Source: Dictyocoela muelleri
Lineage: Eukaryota; Microsporidia
NCBI GenBank assembly: GCA_016256075.1
Contig: SDVU01000104.1
Span: 1 to 20,813, forward strand
Direction: 5' to 3'
DNA length: 20,813 nt
The first letter of the stretch is position 1, and each line of letters starts with the position of its first letter. Shown one piece after another: positions 1-7,684 of this stretch. The notes under the pieces are model-generated. The model was given only the letters and a program-made list of their open reading frames with translations, was not told the DNA's origin and ran no database searches. The position numbers and the translations under genes are program-made.

Positions 1-234
1 ATTTTGTAAAATTGTATTATGTCTTATAGCAATTTTATTTCTGCATTTATAGGGGCAATAGAAATATTCTCTTTGGCCTTCTTATAATCTCATTTTACTT
101 TGACACAAAAAGCAAATCTTTTCTATTCTTATAATCTCAGCTCTCTCCAGAATTTTTCTGGCTAATTTTACAGTTCTTACGTATTCTACTAATTCTAAGA
201 ATCAAATTTCTGACAAATTTTTATGAGGTCTCAT
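1..234 (-). pseudogene. ISXO2/Merlin-type transposase, N-terminal fragment
   Basis: On the minus strand an ATG at 234 opens a frame that runs off the left edge of the window with two in-frame stops. It reads as the N-terminal zinc-ribbon part of an ISXO2-like (IS1595/Merlin) transposase: an amphipathic segment with ...VKLARKILERAEII..., then CFLCQSKM and FYCPYKC, spaced as a C-x2-C ... C-x3-C zinc-binding pair, then a basic ...IRHNTIL stretch as in the family. This part normally binds DNA, and the DDE/DDE-like catalytic core would lie left of position 1, outside the window. Base composition is as AT-rich as the surroundings. The assignment rests on the cysteine spacing and on similarity by eye to the other ISXO2-like relics of this window; it could also be another zinc-ribbon protein, but the match in order and spacing makes the transposase reading likely. 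Confidence 0.6.
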
Positions 235-277
235 TGTAAGTTTAAATAATTCTTTTATAAAAAAACGTCAAAATTAA

Positions 278-569
278 TGTTTTTGGGTAGTGAAAATTTC
301 CCTACTTAGAAGAGATGATAGAAAAAGTGAGAAATAAACGATGTTTATCTTTTTGTTTTACTCTAAATGTATGTTTCATTTTTTGTCAGCTCTTATAAAT
401 AAAAAGATATTTGCCCTTATTCTAAATAAGAAGAGCAAATATCATTATATTTAGAAGAGCTTACATAAAACGAAACATACATGTAGAGTAAAACAAAATT
501 AAAACATCGTTTACTTATCACTTTTTCATCATCTCTTTCAAATAAGGAAATTTTCACTACTCCAAAACA
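278..569. mobile_element. Foldback (MITE-like) inverted-repeat element
   Basis: The sequence from about 278 to 423 is an imperfect reverse complement of 424-569, with almost no loop; the centre is near CTTATTCTAAATAAG. The ends read TGTTTTTGGGTAGTG on the left and CACTACTCCAAAACA on the right. The arms carry scattered substitutions and short indels, so it is not recent. It encodes nothing. No clear target-site duplication is visible. It is best called a non-autonomous foldback or MITE; its parent transposon is not identified. Confidence 0.75.
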
Positions 570-599
570 GAACAGTTTTAAAAATTTGAAAATATTCTA

Positions 600-927
600 T
601 AAATGTGTCTATATATTTTAAACATGGTATATTTCTTTCTAAAATTAATATCTATGTATTGAAAATGGGTATATTCATTTTAAATAAGTCTATATAGGCC
701 AAAATGTGTCAATTACACTGGAAAAAAGTGTTTATAACCCTATAAAAGGTGTCTATAACTCTGTATAAATGCGTCCATAACTCTGAGAAAATATGCCAAG
801 TGCAGAGAAAATGTGTCTATAACTCCAAGAAAATGTGTCGATAACTTTGGGCAAATGTGTCTATAACTTTAGTAAAATGTGTCTATAACTTTTAGAAAAT
901 GTGTCGATAACAATAGGAAACCCCGTA
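600..927. repeat. Degenerate ~22-bp tandem array ending in a Tc1/IS630-like terminus
   Basis: A run of diverged repeats built on AAAATGTGTCTATAACTTT, spaced about 21-23 bp, becomes clearer towards the right end. The array stops at GGAAACCCCGTA (916-927). Read from the right on the minus strand this is TACGGGGTTTCC..., which resembles the termini of the two IS630/Tc1-like elements in this window (TACAGAGTATTT... at 1044 and TACAGGGTATTG... at 6089). I infer it is the right terminal inverted repeat, with subterminal iterons, of another element of that class whose body has been lost or lies leftwards. No transposase for it was found. Confidence 0.5.
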
Positions 928-1045
928 AGCAGCAATAAAGTTGTAAATATAGTATTATGCGTATTCGATACCTGCGCAAATAAGTAATTAGCAAATAAAC
1001 TTGACCGAATAAAATCAAAAATTAGAACCCTTATATATCATTTTA

Positions 1046-1835
1046 CAGAGTATTTCAAATAATGAGGCATTTTATTTTAAATAGTGAAAATTTTCGTTTC
1101 AAATAGTGAAGCCCGCAGTTTAAATAGTTAGAGCCCATATTTTTAATAGTAATAGCCCAAATTTTAAATAATTAGTGACGTATGAAAACGTGATAGCTCA
1201 TATTTCAAATAGTGAGAACCCACATTAAAAATGATAATGCCCTTTTTTCATAATAATTATTTATTTGAAATATTGGGACCCCATATTTATATAAAATCAC
1301 ATAACTCTAATAATAAGGCGAAAATCTAAGAAGAAATAACGAAACACCTCGTTTAATCAATATAATTGCAAAAAAATGAAAAATGGTTTAAAAAACAACA
1401 CGATAAATCTTTCGGTGTCATATTCTACATAATAAGAATATGAAAATATACAGTTGAAGATAGGAAATATGAGAAAATTTTTATCCTAGGATTTAAAAAA
1501 AAAATATAACACTATAATTAATGAAATACCCCTAATTATATAACGAGAATAGATATTAAAAATGATAAAAATATAACACAAATTCAAGAAAATCAAAATT
1601 TTTATGATTTGGACTATTAAATTTATAATTTGCAGAGGAATAAAAAAAAATTTTCACGAAAACACCTTTCGATAATTCCTATCGAACGAAACACGCCTCA
1701 GCTTATTAAAATACTACGTATAAATTAGCGAATACTCGAAATAGTAGATGAAGGAAAATAAATTTATCTTGATAAATGTGGATTTAAACCACATAGCACT
1801 CTAAATATAGATATTGTGCCGTTAATACCTAAGCA
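1046..1835 (+). mobile_element. 5' half of an IS630/Tc1-mariner-like transposon
   Basis: The element starts after a TA at 1044-1045 with CAGAGTATTTCAAATAATGA, close to the left terminus at 6091. A subterminal array of roughly 20-24-bp repeats around AAATAGTGAGAGCCC fills 1046-1290. A transposase relic on the plus strand follows directly, the same order as at the right side of the element at 6091-7837 when that is read on the minus strand. The right half and right terminus are absent: an ISXO2-like sequence begins where this one fades, so it was either cut by that insertion or deleted. Confidence 0.6.
1305..1835 (+). pseudogene. IS630/Tc1-mariner-like (DDE_3) transposase, N-terminal half
   Basis: Translation of the plus strand gives fragments in more than one frame with several stops. 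From about 1545 the text resembles the second helix-turn-helix and linker of IS630-like transposases: DIKNDKNITQIQEN, then NKKKFSRKHLSIIPIERN. It continues to IYLDKCGFKPHST around 1765-1800, which corresponds to the family block around the first catalytic aspartate (usually ...LDESGFNLH...), and then ...DIVPLIPK in place of the usual GYSP block. The second Asp and the Asp/Glu regions are missing because the element ends near 1835. The protein would have cut and joined transposon ends in the nucleus. It is clearly dead. The call is supported by the co-linear order of blocks and by the adjacent terminal repeat array. Confidence 0.6.
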
Positions 1836-1891
1836 ATTAAACATTTAAGAGGATATATGAAAAATATCTTTGCTGAGCATGATATTGCAGC

Positions 1892-1916
1892 ATGAAAAAT
1901 GCCGAAGGCATTTTTT
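1892..1916. other. Short GC-containing hairpin with T tail
   Basis: The segment GAAAAATGCC-GAA-GGCATTTTTTC is a perfect short stem with a three-base loop and a run of T after it. In shape it resembles a terminator, but in a eukaryotic nuclear context it is more likely a chance or transposon-derived palindrome. Confidence 0.35.
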
Positions 1917-2021
1917 CAAGGTCTTTACCGGCATTTCCCGAAAAAATACCGAAAATTTTATGGATCAGTTTTGTTTTTTTCCTAGCGGGAAAAAAAAACT
2001 TGTATAAAAAATAAAAATAAC

Positions 2022-2933
2022 ATGTATTCCATGGACGAAATTGAACATCGATTATATACATGCACCAACTCTGAAATGCTAGATTCTCTTATGAAAAATA
2101 GAATTAAAGCAAGAGAGGTGCGATGTAAACATTGCAAAGAATTTATGGAATTGAAAAAAACATAAAAGGCGTCGTTATAATACACATGGCGATGCACAAA
2201 TTACCGCTGTAATCATTATCAGTCAACAATGTCTGTTTTAAAAGGTATTTCTTTCGAAAAATTCGAATCAAAGGTTACTGTTTTAAGGGTTTATATTATT
2301 TGTGTGAGCCAATTGATATTAATAAAATGATAAAAAGAAAAACTGTAAAGTAAAAACATGTTGATTAATATTAAGAAAGGTTTTTTGCAGTAATTAAGCG
2401 ACATTTTGAAAACAACCCCATAAAACTTGGTGGCTCCGGTTCCGTAGTTTATGTAGCTGAAACTATGTTGAACTATAATGTTCTTGCAATCGTTGTAGAT
2501 CGCCCAATAACAAAATTTGGGCAATCACGATGGTAGATAACTCAACTACACCCGCGAAAGGTTACGCCGAAGTCGTATCAAGTAGGAATTCAGATACGTT
2601 ATTACCAATAATACAAAGAGTAGAGGCGGATGTATCTAATATTCATACTGATGAATGACCGGCTTATAATCGTCTTATTGAATTGGGATATAATCACTAT
2701 AAAATAACCCATAAAGAAACTTCGTAGATCCTATTACCGGCATACACACGCAAAACGTTGAGTCGTTTAATAATAAATTGAAAATGTTTATTAAGATGCA
2801 AAGAGGGTGTACCAATGGAAAGCACTAAATGTTAATTGATTATTTCCTATTTATTGATACATACAAAGCCGGCGCGTATTTGAAATTTTTGGGATTAATT
2901 AAATATTTTAATTTTCTAATTTTTTGTTTATAA
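2022..2933 (+). pseudogene. ISXO2/Merlin-type transposase, nearly full length, broken
   Basis: Three frames of the plus strand carry, in order, the parts of an ISXO2-like (IS1595/Merlin) transposase. An ATG at 2022 begins MYSMDEIEHRLY; the zinc ribbon follows (VRCKHCKEFMELK, then WRCTNYRCNHYQS and SVLKGISFEKFESK). The core has LGGSGSVVYVAETMLNYN near 2430-2480 (family: GGxGxVVEIDExxLNYK), RSPNNKIWAITMV, DTLLPIIQRVEADVSNIHTDE near 2600-2660 with the second acidic residue, and GIHTQNVESFNNKLK near 2735-2780 with the final Glu. It ends near 2933 with KFLGLIKYFNF. There are at least five in-frame stops or frame changes, and the first catalytic Asp appears replaced (VAE for IDE). Order, spacing and about 300-residue length all fit the family. 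Confidence 0.8.
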
Positions 2934-2952
2934 TATTTATATTTTTTAAAAC

Positions 2953-3000
2953 GGGGAAAAAACAAACCATACACTTACCTGGGGAAAAAACAAACCTTAT
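2953..3000. repeat. Short direct repeat
   Basis: GGGGAAAAAACAAACC occurs twice, starting at 2953 and 2981, a 28-bp period. It is a small local duplication at the seam between two transposon relics. Confidence 0.5.
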
Positions 3001-3039
3001 CCATAAAATCAATAGCCAAATTTTTGGCATTGTCAGGTA

Positions 3040-3506
3040 AAAGTCTAGAAGAAGTCGGGGCTCTTGACACGAAGCCGTGCCTTTTCTTGGAATTTTATAT
3101 ATATATCCTCCAGAATAAGAAAACTTAGTTATATCTAGACTTCTTTCAATACTTAGAGTCTTGTTCTTGAGATATTTGTTTTTTATTACAAGACCTTTTT
3201 TGTTCATGTATTGTACCCAATTCTTAAGCATTATATCTATCTCAGGATATGGAATACTTCTGTCATTGCCGATAACTCTCCTGGATAGAGATATTGACTT
3301 ATTTGAATTGTTGAGAACTAACATAAAATCTTCTTTTTTTCCTTATCCAAATTGAAAGCATTTTTGTGTGGTTTTATATTTTTCTGCGATTCTAGCTTTT
3401 ATCTTCTTTGATCCATCTTCGTTTGGATTTTCTAATTCCTTTAAAACTGACGGCTTAAATTTAATTTTGTACCTTTTCTTGTTTCAAGAGATTTTATTTC
3501 TGACAT
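3040..3506 (-). pseudogene. Tigger/pogo-like transposase, CENP-B-type DNA-binding region only
   Basis: On the minus strand an ATG at 3506 (MSEIKSLETRKGTK) leads into a helix-turn-helix region, broken by a frame change and a stop, that reads KARIAEKYKTTQKCFQFG and then an open stretch from 3324. There YPEIDIMLKNWVQYMNKKGL, followed by NKYLKNKTLS and SYSGGYIYKIP, matches the second, Tc5/CENP-B-type HTH of Tigger, pogo and jerky proteins (family pattern: YPxLExxLxxW...RxxG...F..S.GWL..F). Similarity fades before about 3040 and the DDE domain is missing, so the gene is truncated where the ISXO2-like relic begins. Domestication as a host DNA-binding protein is unlikely because the upstream frame is broken. 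Confidence 0.65.
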
Positions 3507-3549
3507 AGTGGGTTGTAAAAAAATTAAAAATTTATATTTTATCTCGTTT

Positions 3550-3620
3550 ATAAGACATTGTCTTATATACGAATATAAGAAAGTAGGTGTCTTGTATTCG
3601 AATATAAAACAATGTCTTAT
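3550..3620. repeat. Inverted repeat with 30-bp arms
   Basis: The 30-bp arms 3550-3579 and 3591-3620 are reverse complements with about four mismatches, separated by an 11-bp loop. The outer ends read ATAAGACATTGTCTTAT and each contains the smaller palindrome AAGACATTGTCTT. It lies 44 bp upstream of the Tigger-like start codon on that strand, so it may be a surviving terminal repeat of that or a neighbouring element. Confidence 0.6.
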
Positions 3621-3887
3621 AAAGGAGGAAAAACAGCAGTCATATTTTTTTCTTTAAGGATTGTCATCCAAGTAGTAAAAAAGAGAAATTATATCCAAAC
3701 TGTGGCAGATTTTTTGAGATTTTCTGTAGATACAATAATTAGAAATACAAAATACTTCACTAAATCGAAATACAGTTTTTATGTAAAGGTAATTGCCTTG
3801 CAAGATTTTTTTGTTTTATTAACACAATTATTCATTTCATTCAAGAAGAAAAGGAATTCGATAGGAGAGAGATCTGAATACTCATAA
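3612..3887 (+). CDS. Short unassigned open frame, probably part of a decayed transposon
   Basis: A 91-codon open frame begins inside the right arm of the inverted repeat at 3550-3620. I do not recognise the product. A stretch YIQTVADFLRFSVDTIIR looks like a helix-turn-helix of the sort found at the N-terminus of many transposases, and the rest is basic and rich in Phe, Lys and Ile. It is followed at once by the hAT-like relic, so it may be the N-terminal part of the same element or a fragment of a third. In sequence this AT-rich an open frame of this length can also be chance. No known function is claimed. Confidence 0.25.
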   Translation: MSYKGGKTAVIFFSLRIVIQVVKKRNYIQTVADFLRFSVDTIIRNTKYFTKSKYSFYVKVIALQDFFVLLTQLFISFKKKRNSIGERSEYS

Positions 3888-3900
3888 AAACAAAATATTT

Positions 3901-4530
3901 ATGGCATTTATTTCCAGAAAGTTTGATGAAATATCGCTAAAATTGGAAGGAGGGCTTATTACTCTAATCAAATGTGAGGCTAATTAAGGCCTTTACAGAG
4001 AAAAAAATTAAGAAAAACTTATTGAAGATAAACTTTAAAAATACGCAGGTGACGAAAATGTAGTATCTATTCTTTCTGATAGAGACTTATTTAATTATTC
4101 TGAATAATCTTATTCTAAAAAACAGTAATTTATCCATAGATTTTCAGATTTTTTTGCAAATTAAGACATGGATTATTGAACTTTTTTGGCTAAAATATTG
4201 GATTCGTTCAAGAAAACATCCAAGATGAACTTATCGATCTCCAATGCAATAAGAATTTAAATATAAAATTAAAAAGAACGGTCAAATTGTATTATGGATG
4301 ACACAGTCTGCGAAGTTTATATCCTACGATTTGAACTGAAATGACCAATATTTTGTTGTATTTACAGTCTTTTTACAATGTTGAATGTGGTTTTAACACA
4401 GTAAATAAAAAAATAGAATGGAAATATGTTCGATAAGTGACGTGAGAATGAAGCTTAGAAACTTTAAGATCAAAATTGAGGAAATAGTAAAAAAAACTTC
4501 AATACCAAAGATCACAGCGAATTTATTTTT
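3901..4530 (+). pseudogene. hAT-like (ZBED5/SCAND3-type) transposase, C-terminal relic
   Basis: The plus strand keeps one dominant frame from an ATG at 3901 with about a dozen TAA or TGA stops, then shifts frame. The end is the most informative: YLQSFYNVECGFNTVNKK (about 4357-4410) followed by DVRMKLRNFKIKIEEIVKK (about 4440-4500). This matches the C-terminal dimerisation block of hAT-derived transposases of the ZBED5/SCAND3/FAM200 kind, which run ...CE.xFSxxN..K...RN.L...DLRLxLT...P.I. Further upstream FIHRFSDFF is also compatible. Several stops sit where Gln or Arg/Trp codons would fit, suggesting decay by C-to-T change. The N-terminal zinc finger and catalytic parts are not identified. The family call is moderate and based on the last ~60 residues. 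Confidence 0.45.
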
Positions 4531-4550
4531 TTATATATATATATATATAA
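4531..4550. repeat. (TA)n microsatellite
   Basis: A pure alternating TA run of about nine units, followed by an AT-rich spacer up to 4727 in which I see no gene. Confidence 0.7.
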
Positions 4551-4727
4551 AATTCGGGTTATTTATTATTCATATATAATCTAATTTAAACATGTAACTT
4601 TATAATTCAGATCTACATATTCTGTTTTTAACATCCATATTTTTACTATTTTTGTTACATGAATATTTAGATTTATATAAAGTTTAAAACAATTTTTCTG
4701 TCAAGGTGAGCAATATTTTTTAATAAA

Positions 4728-5040
4728 ATGTTCGGTATTGAGTCACCATATGACCAAGAATTAGACCCCGAAAAGATAATCAAAAAAGATAAAAAATATG
4801 TTTTTGGAAGCTCTCTGCGTGATATTAGCGGAAAATCAAGTTAATAACAAGTTTTTATTTTAAAAATGGTAATTTACACGAGTATAAATCAATGATTTTT
4901 ATTGAATATATTGCCATTTTTTGAATAAAATTAATAATCAACTTGATTTCCACTAATATAACACCGAGGGCGACTAAAAAACATACTATTTATTTTTTTT
5001 TGATTAACTTATTGGGGTTTATTCTTGGTCATTTAAGGTA
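4728..5040. mobile_element. Foldback element, family F2, older copy
   Basis: The left arm (about 4728-4870) and the right arm (about 4905-5040) are imperfect inverted repeats. Both contain versions of ATGACCAAGAAT, a CCCC-containing block, AATCAAAAAA and, nearer the centre, GATATTAGCGGAAAATCAAG. The right arm is clearly more diverged, and the loop region of about 40 bp is AT-rich. It shares its arm sequence, including GAAGCTCTCTGCGTGATATT, with the copy at 5318-5596, so the two belong to one family. No coding sequence. Confidence 0.75.
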
Positions 5041-5317
5041 AAAAATGGATTTGTTGACAAAACTATTTAAAATTTTTAGATTTAAGTAAATGCTAATAAA
5101 AAATATAAATCATTGATAGATGATTAAATTAGAATGTTAATAAAGAACTTTGTATATCATAACTTTGAGTTAAATTCAAAAAGCCTCCTTCTAAAATTAA
5201 ACATAAAAAGTGTTATTCTAGTATATTTGTTACATGTAGCCTTTTAAAATATAAAGATCTTTAATCAATATCAATCATTTTTTTACACTTATCTCATTGT
5301 TTTATTGAAATTTTATA
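5041..5317. other. AT-rich spacer between two foldback copies
   Basis: About 280 bases without any recognisable gene, RNA or repeat; composition is strongly AT-rich. Confidence 0.6.
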
Positions 5318-5596
5318 GAATTAGACCTCGAAAAGCAATCAAAAAAATATCAAAAATATGTTTTATGAAAGCTCTCTGCGTGATATTAGCGGGAATCAAG
5401 TTTTTGAGAAAAAATAATAAATATTTATATTTTAGGATAAAGTCCTAAAATATAAATATTTATTATTTTTTTCTCATAAACATGATTCCCGCTAATATCA
5501 CGCAGAGAGCTTTTATAAAACACATTTTTGATATTTTTTTGATTGCTTTTCGAGGTCTAATTTTTTGGCATATGGGGGAATCAGTACCAAATGTTC
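5318..5596. mobile_element. Foldback element, family F2, near-perfect palindrome
   Basis: Bases 5321-5438 and 5443-5560 are reverse complements of each other over about 118 bp with roughly four substitutions and one indel, around a tiny TAAAG loop at about 5440. The arms carry GCTCTCTGCGTGATATTAGC. The right terminus continues to about 5596 (GGCATATGGGGGAATCAGTA), matching the left end of the copy at 4728, while the matching piece on the left side of this copy is missing. Non-coding. If transcribed, it would form an almost unbroken hairpin RNA. The arm identity indicates a recent origin or arm-to-arm conversion. Confidence 0.85.
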
Positions 5597-6088
5597 AAAA
5601 GTAGTTGATGATTAAAAAAAACTGGAGAAAAACTGATCTACTATGTTTAATTATCTATAGAATTTGAAAAGATCTAATATTTCGGCTAATACGAATATTT
5701 ATAGATGTTTAAATGATAGTGATAAAAACATAATAATATGAAATGGATAAAATAATTCTAATAAACCCTAATTATACTTTATTATATAGAATTATTAGTA
5801 AAATAGAAATCATATATGCCGCCATCTACTTATCTGTATGATAGGTTTAAAATTTTAACATAAAGGAATAATAAAAAAAGATTATTTTTTTGTACATACA
5901 TCGTGTTGACTAATTTATAATTTTACATTATAAATGTATATAGATCGCAGTAAAGTTATTAAATATTCAAATTAAATTACAAAAAAAATCTATAAAGTGT
6001 TTGTGTTTAACATTTTACCAAAAAGTCTTATTTTTTTGACAAGAAAAGTCTAATAATAGTCCGTCTCATTCACCTAAATAATATTAAT
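5597..6088. other. AT-rich intergenic stretch, nothing recognised
   Basis: About 490 bases with no supportable gene or repeat on either strand. Confidence 0.5.
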
Positions 6089-6090
6089 TA

Positions 6091-6280
6091 CAGGGTATTG
6101 TAAGTAGTGGATTCCTCTTTGCAATTAGTGTGAGGCCAATTTTCAGTATATGTACTTTCTTTGATTTTAGTGAGAATCTCTTTCCAATTAGTGAGAAGTT
6201 TTTTTTCAGTAAGTGATAGCCCTCTTTTCAGTTTGTGAGAACCCTCTTTTCAGTTAGTGAGAGCCATTTTTCAAAACAAT
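6091..6280. repeat. Left terminal inverted repeat with ~22-bp iterons
   Basis: About eight diverged units of TTTTCAGTTAGTGAGAGCC type, spaced 21-24 bp, run inward from the left terminus. They mirror the array at 7685-7837. Such subterminal repeats in transposons usually serve as transposase-binding sites; here that role is inferred. Confidence 0.75.
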
Positions 6281-6354
6281 ATTTTTTTTACGAAATAATA
6301 TTACCACCTAACAATGCCCAGAAATAAAAAATAAATGTAACGAAACGTATTTAG

Positions 6355-6682
6355 GTGTTGGGTAAATATAGGTTTGGCCAGGTCATTATTTATCTGAAAA
6401 TTAAGTAAAAGTTTTTTTATTTTTTATAAATAGTATTATTGACATTAGGACCTTTAAAAAATCTACAATTAAATTATGAAAAAATTTTTGTCAAAAAAAA
6501 ATATATAAATTTACAAAAAACTTATTTGATTTGAAATCTTTTTTGCCAAAAATTTTCTCATAATTTAATAGTAGGATTTTAAAAACTCTAATGTTAATAT
6601 TTGTATTTATAACAATAAATAAAACTTTTACTAAAAATTTCAGATAAATAATGACATGGCCAAAGCTTTATCTACCCAACAC
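6355..6682. mobile_element. Foldback element (328 bp) nested in the transposon
   Basis: The left end GTGTTGGGTAAATATAGG is the inverted match of the right end, which on the minus strand reads GTGTTGGGTAGATAAAGC. Almost the whole length pairs: GGCCAGGTCATTATTTATCT against the complement of AGATAAATAATGACATGGCC, then AT-rich arms up to a centre near 6518. No gene and no clear target duplication. It lies between the transposase stop and the left terminal array of the host element, so it inserted after that element. Confidence 0.8.
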
Positions 6683-6702
6683 ATAATATTCCTGTAAACC
6701 GC

Positions 6703-7638
6703 TTAAAATACCGATTGATCAATCATGTATATAGCCCTTTCGATGCATAATTTTATTTCTTCAAAATTAGTTTTGGGAAAATTAAAATTATTATAATTCA
6801 ATTTTATGACAAAAAAATTTCTTCGAAGGGATTAAGTTGCGGTTAATATAGGGATAAATGCTTCGAATTTTGATTTTCTGGCCAATAACAATTTTGACGC
6901 TTTTGCTATGTTGAAATTTTGCGTTATCCGTTATCAAATAATTTTTTGTAATGTTTTTTGTTGTATTAAGTAAATTAACACTTAGAAAATCAGTTAATAT
7001 TCTTGAGTTAATAGACAGTCACAAATATAATATGCTAAATTTTCACTATAAGATATCATGCACAATAAGCTTATATTTATCCCTTTATTACAAGGAGCAT
7101 CTTAACAGCTATAGTATTGATTGGCGAATATCCATAATTTCTACCAGTTTGTTTGTTGAAATTGTATTCATCTAAAAAAATAAAATGTTGATTGGTAATA
7201 AATTGAATACTTTGCGTATAAGCTCGTCTTATTTCGAATATTAAAGGAGTTTTTTCACTCAATAGGTATCAATAAAAGTTGTTATCGTGTATATTTTATT
7301 CTTTTAATTCTTCTACAAATTGAAAATAATGATGTTATAATATTATTAGTCAATAAAATTTCCTGTATATCAGTGAGAGATAGGTCATTTCTTTCATCAA
7401 TAATATTTGAAATCATTAGTGTTATACATTAATCATATTATTCTTATTAGGTTTTCCATTGTTTTCGACAAAATTTTCTGCAAAATTTGCGTGCAACTTA
7501 TTGAATCGGTTATTCTTTTGGTAGTAGAATATGAAAAAAAAATCTTGATATATCTCTCAAGCTATTATTATCATTTATAAGTCTTTTTATGTCTTTAACG
7601 AGTAGTTTCGTTACATTTCTTTTTGATTTTATGGGCAT
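6703..7638 (-). pseudogene. IS630/Tc1-mariner-like (DDE_3) transposase, full length, broken
   Basis: The minus strand carries about 312 codons from an ATG at 7638 (MPIKSKRNVTKLLV...) to a TAA at 6703, spread over several frames with multiple stops. N-terminal helix-turn-helix: IKRLINDNNSLRDISRFF; second HTH: ERNDLSLTDIQEILLTNN then RRIKRIKYTR (about 7290-7390). The catalytic block FIFLDEYNFN plus GRNYGYSPI (7077-7262) holds the first Asp; LITDNAKFQHSKSVK (about 6880-6915) holds the second Asp; YPYINRNLIPSKKFF corresponds to the usual PPYSPxLNPIE, with the final Glu apparently lost. The C-terminus is EEIKLCIERAIYMID. The set of blocks in order is diagnostic for the IS630/Tc1/mariner DDE_3 family. 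It is dead, but young enough that all motifs are readable. Confidence 0.8.
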
Positions 7639-7684
7639 AATTAGGGGGTAATATTATTTTGTAAAAAATAATGTTTTTTTAAAA

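Noticed and set aside
600-1290. CRISPR array
   Set aside because: Repeats are ~22 bp, diverged, contiguous and without unique spacers; they fit subterminal transposon repeats.
1892-1916. Rho-independent terminator
   Set aside because: The hairpin with T tail has the right shape, but the sequence is eukaryotic and no transcript ends there that I can support.
1837-2061. 74-codon open frame on the minus strand
   Set aside because: Opposite strand of the ISXO2-like relic start; low-complexity product rich in Phe and Tyr, no family blocks.
2291-2524. 77-codon minus-strand frame
   Set aside because: Antisense to the ISXO2-like transposase core on the plus strand.
2981-2995. Spliceosomal intron in the Tigger-like relic (AG/GTAAGT-like site)
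   Set aside because: The GTAAGT lies in a short duplicated block in a dead gene, with no convincing branch point or acceptor and no conserved coding sequence beyond it.
3161-3355. 64-codon plus-strand frame, hydrophobic
   Set aside because: Antisense to the Tigger/CENP-B-like HTH on the minus strand; hydrophobicity is a by-product.
6951-7175. 74-codon plus-strand frame
   Set aside because: Antisense to the catalytic region of the IS630/Tc1-like transposase.
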